This document shows, one piece after another, positions 58,780 through 64,000 of a stretch of 64,000 nt of DNA. The stretch lies in the NCBI GenBank assembly GCA_045589355.1, contig JAZNOW010000069.1:1-64000 (forward strand), written 5' to 3'. The first letter of the stretch is position 1, and each line of letters starts with the position of its first letter. A model generated the notes under the pieces. The model did not search any database and was not told where the DNA came from. It saw nothing but the letters and a program-made list of their open reading frames with translations. This stretch comes from RUG563 sp045589355. GTDB taxonomy: Bacteria; Bacillota; Clostridia; Christensenellales; Aristaeellaceae. A program made the translations under genes and the position numbers.

Positions 58780-60087
58780 ATGAAAAAGTACAACCGCACT
58801 CTGCTGGTTGCCCTGCTGATCGTGGCCGTTTTCGCCACTGCCATCGGCGGCACCTTCGCCTGGTTCACGGATAGCGTGGAAAGCAGCAGCAACATTATCC
58901 AGTCCGGCACTTTGAAGGCCGGCTTGGGCTATGCCATCGAATATGATGGCGAGAACACCGTTTGGTCCGATGCTTCTCAGGGTGAGATTTTCAATTCCAA
59001 GCATTGGGAACCCGGTTACACCGAAATCCGCTACCTGAACGTTTCCAACATCGGCAACCTTGCATTCGAATATTGTCTGAATGTGAAGCCTTCTGCTGTG
59101 CTGGGCGAGCTCACCGGTTCCAACGCGGACGACTTTGTCTTCACTCCTTACGAAGAACAGCTTTTCTTCCTTGAAGACGTCATCGAAGTATATGTTGTTC
59201 CCGCTGCCGAATACAGCAATATCGCCGAAGTGCGTGCTGCTGCCGGCAACAAAGTAAAAACCATCGGCGAAATGGTTCGCAACAACGAACACGCTTTCGA
59301 AGGTGGCATCCTTATCCCTGCCGAAGGCGAACGTGCGGCAAACTTTGTACTTCCCGCTGAAGGCACCTACGATGTGGAAAATGCCCAGTATTGCATCGTT
59401 CTGCATATGCAGGAATCCGCCGGCAACGAATATCAGAACCTGAGCGTCAGCAACGGCTTTGCTATCCAGCTTGAAGCAAAGCAGTACACTGCTGAAGTGG
59501 ACGGTTTCGGAGCCGAGGATTACGATGCCAACGCGGATTATGCTTATCTGCCTTCCGCCGTTGTGATTAAGAGCGATCTGGAAGAAATCAAGGCCAATGG
59601 CGCTCCTACCGAACTGGAAACCGCCTACACATTCTACACCACTGAAACCCCCGATCCTTCCTACAATCTGGATGTACTGGAAGATCCCTACCTGATGTGG
59701 CACGCCGACTTCGTTGTCACCTTTGATAAGGATATTTACGCTGGCGATGTAACGCTTGCTGGTCAATACGATTTCTGGAGTGAATCTTGGCTTGCCTTCT
59801 CTAACCCCAATGCCGTGAAAGCAGGCGAAGAAATTCGTCTCCTCGGTGGTGTTGCTGCCGATCTCGTAAATCAAGAAATTTTCCTTTTCTATCATCAGTT
59901 GGTTACCCCCATCCAGAAGTTCCAGTGCGGTGCTTACGCAAATAACCCCGCCCTCTCCGGCACCACGATGACTGTTGAACTCCGCATCTACGAAACCGTT
60001 CCCAAGGCCGAATCTCAAAACAACTCTGAAAATGAAGAAACCGGCCACTATGAAACCATTGGCACCTTCTCCTACACCTTCGAATAA
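58780..60087 (+). CDS. SipW-cognate secreted protein, TasA-like
   Basis: 435-residue secreted protein. Leader: MKKYNRTLLVALLIVAVFAT, AIGGTFAWFTDSVESSSNIIQSGTLKAGLGY; the 'TDSVESSSNIIQSGTLK' start is highly characteristic of the SipW-dependent family. Conserved HWEPGYTEIRYLNVSNIGNLAFEYCLNV follows. A second, less clear beta-rich domain from about 275 to 435 (HADFVVTFDKDIYAGDVTLAG, AGEEIRLLGGVAADL) was not recognised. ATG 58780 follows AAAGGAAGG. It has its own promoter and terminator. Codon use is less C-biased than in neighbours, possibly a more recent arrival. Confidence 0.86.
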   Translation: MKKYNRTLLVALLIVAVFATAIGGTFAWFTDSVESSSNIIQSGTLKAGLGYAIEYDGENTVWSDASQGEIFNSKHWEPGYTEIRYLNVSNIGNLAFEYCLNVKPSAVLGELTGSNADDFVFTPYEEQLFFLEDVIEVYVVPAAEYSNIAEVRAAAGNKVKTIGEMVRNNEHAFEGGILIPAEGERAANFVLPAEGTYDVENAQYCIVLHMQESAGNEYQNLSVSNGFAIQLEAKQYTAEVDGFGAEDYDANADYAYLPSAVVIKSDLEEIKANGAPTELETAYTFYTTETPDPSYNLDVLEDPYLMWHADFVVTFDKDIYAGDVTLAGQYDFWSESWLAFSNPNAVKAGEEIRLLGGVAADLVNQEIFLFYHQLVTPIQKFQCGAYANNPALSGTTMTVELRIYETVPKAESQNNSENEETGHYETIGTFSYTFE

Positions 60088-60107
60088 TTCCTTCCATAAC
60101 ATAACCT

Positions 60108-60141
60108 GCTGCCGTGTGCGAAAGCATGCGGCAGCTTTTTT
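60108..60141 (+). terminator. terminator of 58780..60087
   Basis: GCTGCCG (60108-60114) / CGGCAGC (60129-60135) with inner TGC-GAAA-GCA, then six T. Confidence 0.92.
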
Positions 60142-60349
60142 CATGCCCTTTTTATCCTTCTCCAGGCCTTCCGTCACATCCTTGTCCCCACCTTGACCCA
60201 ACCACTAAGAAGCGCCTTACAGCAGGCTCTATTTCACCCTTTCCCTCACCCAAACCTTTCCCTGCCCTCCAGCCCATTCCCGGCCCCATACGCCGCTTCC
60301 CAACGCCTTTTCCCGCCCTTCCCCACTCCTCTTTTCACAGCCACAACAA
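60142..60349. other. pyrimidine-rich spacer
   Basis: About 200 bp between the two convergent terminators. The plus strand is dominated by C and T (tracts such as ccctttccctcacccaaacctttccctgcc), with few G. No gene, promoter or repeat is supported. Frames through it are open by composition only. Confidence 0.5.
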
Positions 60350-60386
60350 ACCGCCCTGCACAGCCGTTTCCAGCCATGCAGGGCGG
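60344..60386 (-). terminator. terminator of the large Hint-domain gene
   Basis: Minus strand CCGCCCTGCA (60377-60386) / TGCAGGGCGG (60351-60360), then TTTGTTG. The plus strand is also followed by TTCTTGTTTTG, so it can act on both strands. Confidence 0.8.
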
Positions 60387-60399
60387 TTCTTGTTTTGTT

Positions 60400-63300
60400 T
60401 TACTTGATGTAGGTATTGATCAGTTCCATGATGTAATCCCGGGTGATAAGACCCTTGCACACAGAAACCTTCATGTATTTCACACCAAGTGCTTCAAACT
60501 GTTCTTCCGTCAGGCAATCCGCAAATTCTTCGTAGCTGTACAGGCCATACTTTTCAATATCCGCCTGCATCTGCTGTTCGTCATACTTCATGCCTTCGCC
60601 AATTTCGAAGTAGCTGATGGCCTTCATTTCTTCTGCAGAACCGGCAATGGAGAACATATCTTCCACCATCGCATTGTAGTGCACAGCCGTCAGCACACCC
60701 CATGCTTCGATGTATTCTTCGGTCACCTTGTATTCCACCAGTTCCACCGAAGTATACCCGTCGCCGTTTGCCTTCACAAAGCTATGGCCCACATAATCCT
60801 GCACATTCGTATCATCGATCAGCACCATCTTGTTCAGCGTAGCATCCATGAAAGTATGCATATTCACTGCTTTCACTTCTGTTCCATCGCTGAACGTCAG
60901 GGCAATCACCTTGTTATTGGCATACCCATGATTGCTGATGATGGATGCCGGCACAGCCGCGTATTCACCCTTATAGAAGTCCCACACCAGCAGCTGATCT
61001 TCGTAATTCACATTCTGAATTTCCTTCTTGCTGCCATCCGCCAGCGTGACCAAGGTGTCAGGAGTGACGCAACTAGTATAACTCTGCTTCGGTGCATGAT
61101 AACCAATATAGTAATAATATGTAGCTCCCGCATTATCCGTATAGCTGTATGGAACGACCGTATTGTATTCACTGCGTTTAGCTTCAATCTTCGCAGAAGA
61201 GTACACCAGTATATTGTTCTTTACAACCGGGGTTTCACCTGCATTTGATCCTGATTGATACTTGAAGAGCGTTTTTGCATCCCCCACAACAGATAACCCG
61301 CTGGGCATGGTTGTTGTGCTGCCGTTGTAGGGAGTCATTTTATCACCCGTGCCGTTATCCGCATAGTCAGTAATTGTCACTGCACCGCTGAACACCGGGA
61401 AGTAGGCATACCATCCACTGTAATGCGAAGTACTGCCATCCGACATGACAATTTCCACAATAGGATAGTAGATCGTCTGCCCATCCACCGTTGTGCTGCC
61501 AATGGTGGAGCTGGTTGCAGACACATTGGGCATCACATAGGTATTGTTCCCGATGGTTACCGTAGTGGATGCCGTGTTGCTGCTTCCGAAGGCAAATTCC
61601 GCATGCTTGGTAGCCGCTTCAACCACCGCCACAGTGATATTGACCGTCTTGGTATAGGTCTTGCTGTAAGTGGTGATGTTTCCGTTCTCATCCAACTTGA
61701 AGTTGTTTGGATCGGTATAGGTATACTTTACTTCGTAATCTCCGGCTGTGTCGAAGGCAATCGATTTACCTGTATAATCTGTGCCATTCATGGAGACGGT
61801 GTAATTCGTGATGCCCTTACCAATCGTCAGAATGGAAGTATCCCAATTGAAGGTATCGCCTTCGTCCATGGAAATGTTGACCTTGCCATTCTCTTCGTAG
61901 CAGTAGTCATTGCTGCCATCCGTCTTGGCCACATAGTTCTTGTCGGTGTAATCAAAACTGTAGCTGGGCGGCACAGCACCCTGAGTGGTGGCAACATGCG
62001 GATCGTTTTCCTTGTCATAGCCGTTATTCACAGAACCGCTCGTGTTAGGTTGACTATAAACGTAACCATTCACGCCACTTTCTGTTACTGCTGTTCCTGC
62101 ATAGCCGGTATTTGCATTATCCGTGATATCCTCCGCATTGAAGAGCGCCATCAAGGAAACAATGCCTGTATTCACATAACGATTAGGGCTGGTGCCAAAA
62201 TGATATTTGCTGCAGGAAGAGCCAAACATTGAAGTATGAATATTCTTTGCATATGTATCAGTAGGCACCTTGGATTCACTGATGAAATTGTACTGTGTCA
62301 GTGTTCCATTCAGCACCAGCTTGGCAGATTCCGTTGCATCAGGATGAATAACAATACCCATACCGACCACTTTCCTGCCATCATCAAAGTTTGCTGTCGT
62401 AACATTTTCCAGAGTAACAGTACCACTTTCGACAATCAGATTCCCCACTGCACCGCCATACAAGGTGGTGTCCTTTATTGTAACATTGTTGCGAGCCCTC
62501 ACCGGTGCCGCACAACCAGAAATGTAACAATTCTGGATAATCATGTCTCCCGTAACATCAATGGCTGTGTTGTAATAATCCTGATTAGTATATGCGCCGT
62601 AGGCAGTATACACATCGCCAACAATCACCAGATTATCCAGTGTGGAATTCTTTGTAATGATAACGCCCTTGCCCTGCTTGGAGTTGTACGCAGTAGGCGC
62701 ACCATTCAAAGAATAGGTGAAGCCGTTGCCGTACAGCGTACAGTTCCAGTAGTTCACATAACTGGTGGTATTCACATCACACAGCAGCACGAAGTTGCCG
62801 CCAGTAGTTGTGCCAGTTGCACTGGTGAGATTTGTAGCATCCACCACTTCCAGATACAGCTCGGTGGGCTTGCAGTAATCGTTATCCGTGATGGTCACCT
62901 TCACCACGCCGGTGCCGCTGAACTGGATGGTTCCGTTCGTCCAGGTGGCATTGGGGGTGTAAGTGCCGGAAGCGTTGGTGCCATTTACAGCTTCAATCAT
63001 CACAGACACATTGTCGCCAATCGTCACATCTGCCTTGGTCTGGAACAAGGAATCCAACTTCACAGCATTCTGATTACCCACACGGTACAGGAAATCACCA
63101 GTGAACTTGGTTTCGAACTTTTCTGTAGCTTCTTTATCCTTAATGTTCACGATGATCGTGGTAGGCGTGCAGAAGTAGTAATCCTGAATGATCAGCTGGA
63201 TATTTCCGACACCAGTAAACTTCACAGTACCGTCTTCCCAATTAAATTTTCCTCGAATAAATTCAATGGATACGGGGTTGTTTTCAGTCAAATTGTTAAT

Positions 63301-64000
63301 GGACACAGTCAATGCGCCGGGAACAAGTTCAACTCCATTATTAACGAAACAGAAGATATCACCAAGCTTGTATTCCGTATTGTTCGACAATTCTGTGACT
63401 TTGCCTTCGAACTTTTCAACGGATTCTTCCTGATCGCCTTCGGTGATGTCCAGGTTCGTCACAATGCCGCTATACTTTTCCAGCCCAATGCTGTTCACGC
63501 CCCAGCCATAGCCGGTGAACAGCTGATGGAAGGGCAAGTAAATGGCCTTGTTGTTTTCAGCATCGGTATGATCGTGCTTACAGCCGGTGACGGAAGTGCG
63601 TTCATCGGCATCCACAAGGCCGTTGCCATTGGAGTCGGTGAAGTTCAGTTCGGAATGGGGTACACGGCTGAATTTGTAGTCATCCGGGCCGGAGTAGCTG
63701 GGATGGCCGTTCTTTTCAAATTCGCAGTAGTAGTAATCGTTCCAATCGCCATAGTTCACGGTACATCCGGTGGCAGAAATACCGGTCATGTCGGGGATGG
63801 TCTTGCCATCATCATTGGTGGTATTCTCCCGAATGGAACCGATCATCATGCCGGCATAGCGGTAGGCATAGTACTGGTAGTTGCCGCAGACATCGTTGTA
63901 TACGTCCATCTGAGCGGACACATGGCAGTTAACAAAATCAATGCCAGCGTTCTTGGGCTCGCCTGCAGAGGTCTGGCCGCTGGTGGGGTAATACTGGCCC
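60400..64000 (-). CDS. large surface protein with beta-helix and C-terminal Hint domain, N-terminus beyond right edge
   Basis: At least 1199 residues in frame from the right edge; the start lies outside the window. The first visible residues (GQYYPTSGQT) are already mid-protein. In order: an alpha/beta part with YAYRYAGMMIGSI and a DSNGNGLVDADERT calcium-type loop; two similar Ig-like units near 63350-62860 (NNGVELVPGALTVSINNL, FQTKADVTIGDNVSVMIEA, each ending in TxxVTDxDYCxPT-type strands); a beta-helix-like region (about 62800-62280); further Ig-like units with YTDPNNFKLDENGN. From Cys at 61071 a Hint (hedgehog/intein-type) domain to about 60650: CVTPDTLVTLADGSKKEIQNV (block A), VNMHTFMD (block B-like, Thr of TxxH replaced), VHYNAMVEDMFS near its end. 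A roughly 75-residue helical tail follows. Likely secreted and possibly self-processing. Confidence 0.85.
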   Translation of the reverse strand, partial: GQYYPTSGQTSAGEPKNAGIDFVNCHVSAQMDVYNDVCGNYQYYAYRYAGMMIGSIRENTTNDDGKTIPDMTGISATGCTVNYGDWNDYYYCEFEKNGHPSYSGPDDYKFSRVPHSELNFTDSNGNGLVDADERTSVTGCKHDHTDAENNKAIYLPFHQLFTGYGWGVNSIGLEKYSGIVTNLDITEGDQEESVEKFEGKVTELSNNTEYKLGDIFCFVNNGVELVPGALTVSINNLTENNPVSIEFIRGKFNWEDGTVKFTGVGNIQLIIQDYYFCTPTTIIVNIKDKEATEKFETKFTGDFLYRVGNQNAVKLDSLFQTKADVTIGDNVSVMIEAVNGTNASGTYTPNATWTNGTIQFSGTGVVKVTITDNDYCKPTELYLEVVDATNLTSATGTTTGGNFVLLCDVNTTSYVNYWNCTLYGNGFTYSLNGAPTAYNSKQGKGVIITKNSTLDNLVIVGDVYTAYGAYTNQDYYNTAIDVTGDMIIQNCYISGCAAPVRARNNVTIKDTTLYGGAVGNLIVESGTVTLENVTTANFDDGRKVVGMGIVIHPDATESAKLVLNGTLTQYNFISESKVPTDTYAKNIHTSMFGSSCSKYHFGTSPNRYVNTGIVSLMALFNAEDITDNANTGYAGTAVTESGVNGYVYSQPNTSGSVNNGYDKENDPHVATTQGAVPPSYSFDYTDKNYVAKTDGSNDYCYEENGKVNISMDEGDTFNWDTSILTIGKGITNYTVSMNGTDYTGKSIAFDTAGDYEVKYTYTDPNNFKLDENGNITTYSKTYTKTVNITVAVVEAATKHAEFAFGSSNTASTTVTIGNNTYVMPNVSATSSTIGSTTVDGQTIYYPIVEIVMSDGSTSHYSGWYAYFPVFSGAVTITDYADNGTGDKMTPYNGSTTTMPSGLSVVGDAKTLFKYQSGSNAGETPVVKNNILVYSSAKIEAKRSEYNTVVPYSYTDNAGATYYYYIGYHAPKQSYTSCVTPDTLVTLADGSKKEIQNVNYEDQLLVWDFYKGEYAAVPASIISNHGYANNKVIALTFSDGTEVKAVNMHTFMDATLNKMVLIDDTNVQDYVGHSFVKANGDGYTSVELVEYKVTEEYIEAWGVLTAVHYNAMVEDMFSIAGSAEEMKAISYFEIGEGMKYDEQQMQADIEKYGLYSYEEFADCLTEEQFEALGVKYMKVSVCKGLITRDYIMELINTYIK

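Noticed and set aside
1..64000. tRNA, rRNA, IS elements, prophage genes or attachment sites
   Set aside because: None was recognised by eye; no transposase, integrase or CCA-ended cloverleaf sequence was seen.

Overview
The window looks like a chromosomal segment of a moderately GC-rich, spore-forming member of the Clostridia (Bacillota), probably from an animal gut. The basis is as follows. Ribosome binding sites are strong AGGAGG types and GTG/TTG starts are frequent. Promoters are classical sigma-A (TTGACA-17-TATAAT types). There is a plsX-acpP-rnc-smc-ftsY cluster, a stage II sporulation protein R-like gene, SipW/TasA-type secreted proteins and pectin-degrading enzymes. The taxonomic call is inference from gene content; there is no rRNA in the window. 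No tRNA, IS element, phage or CRISPR array was seen.

Layout. 1-6557 (minus): an island led by a SipW-type signal peptidase with a long Gln/Tyr/Pro repeat tail, followed by five secreted proteins with SipW-cognate leaders. Two of these carry beta-helix domains, one has an Asp-rich calcium-type insertion, and the last runs off the left edge. 6994-13836 (plus): a giant secreted PL9 pectate lyase/CE12 esterase fusion, a GH88 unsaturated uronyl hydrolase, a 36-residue membrane microprotein and a HAD phosphatase. 13876-16429 (minus): feoA, feoB and a Cys-rich FeoB partner, with a repeated 18-bp operator. 16633-22442: divergent ftsH and a heterodimeric ABC exporter preceded by a terminator-bearing leader. 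22564-28404: a secreted protein, a GGDEF protein with a LacI-like sensor and its VOC partner, a GH18 enzyme and a MATE exporter. 28461-33034 (minus): a four-gene Gld-like ABC operon. 33223-36359: a membrane protein, the SpoIIR-like gene, a lactonase and a glycosyltransferase. 36620-39480 (plus): ECF-type sigma factor, membrane anti-sigma candidate and a secreted SH3-like protein, converging on a D,D-carboxypeptidase. 40515-44401 (plus): galM, then metNIQ behind a Met-rich leader peptide and terminator. 44462-50090 (minus): L,D-transpeptidase, a structured 400-bp intergenic region, ddl, a membrane-anchored MurF-like ligase, an alpha/beta hydrolase and a GNAT protein. 50121-56593 (minus): ftsY, smc, rnc, acpP, plsX. 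56861-64000: three more SipW-type secreted proteins (plus) facing a very large surface protein with beta-helix and C-terminal Hint domains (minus, its N-terminus cut by the right edge).

How the genes fit together. Two SipW-cargo islands flank 50 kb of mostly ordinary genes. Only the left one carries a signal peptidase, so within this window it would have to process the right-hand cargo as well. The pectin genes form a short pathway: outside the cell the PL9 module cuts homogalacturonan and the CE12 module removes acetyl groups, then GH88 hydrolyses unsaturated oligosaccharides inside. Cell-wall genes (ddl, murF-like, L,D-transpeptidase, D,D-carboxypeptidase, sigma/anti-sigma) are numerous.

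The less expected signals are the SipW tail, the Met-leader attenuator before metNIQ, the attenuator before the ABC exporter, a 17-bp hairpin directly before rnc, and the degenerate Hint domain. All functional statements rest on motif recognition by eye; no database search was run.
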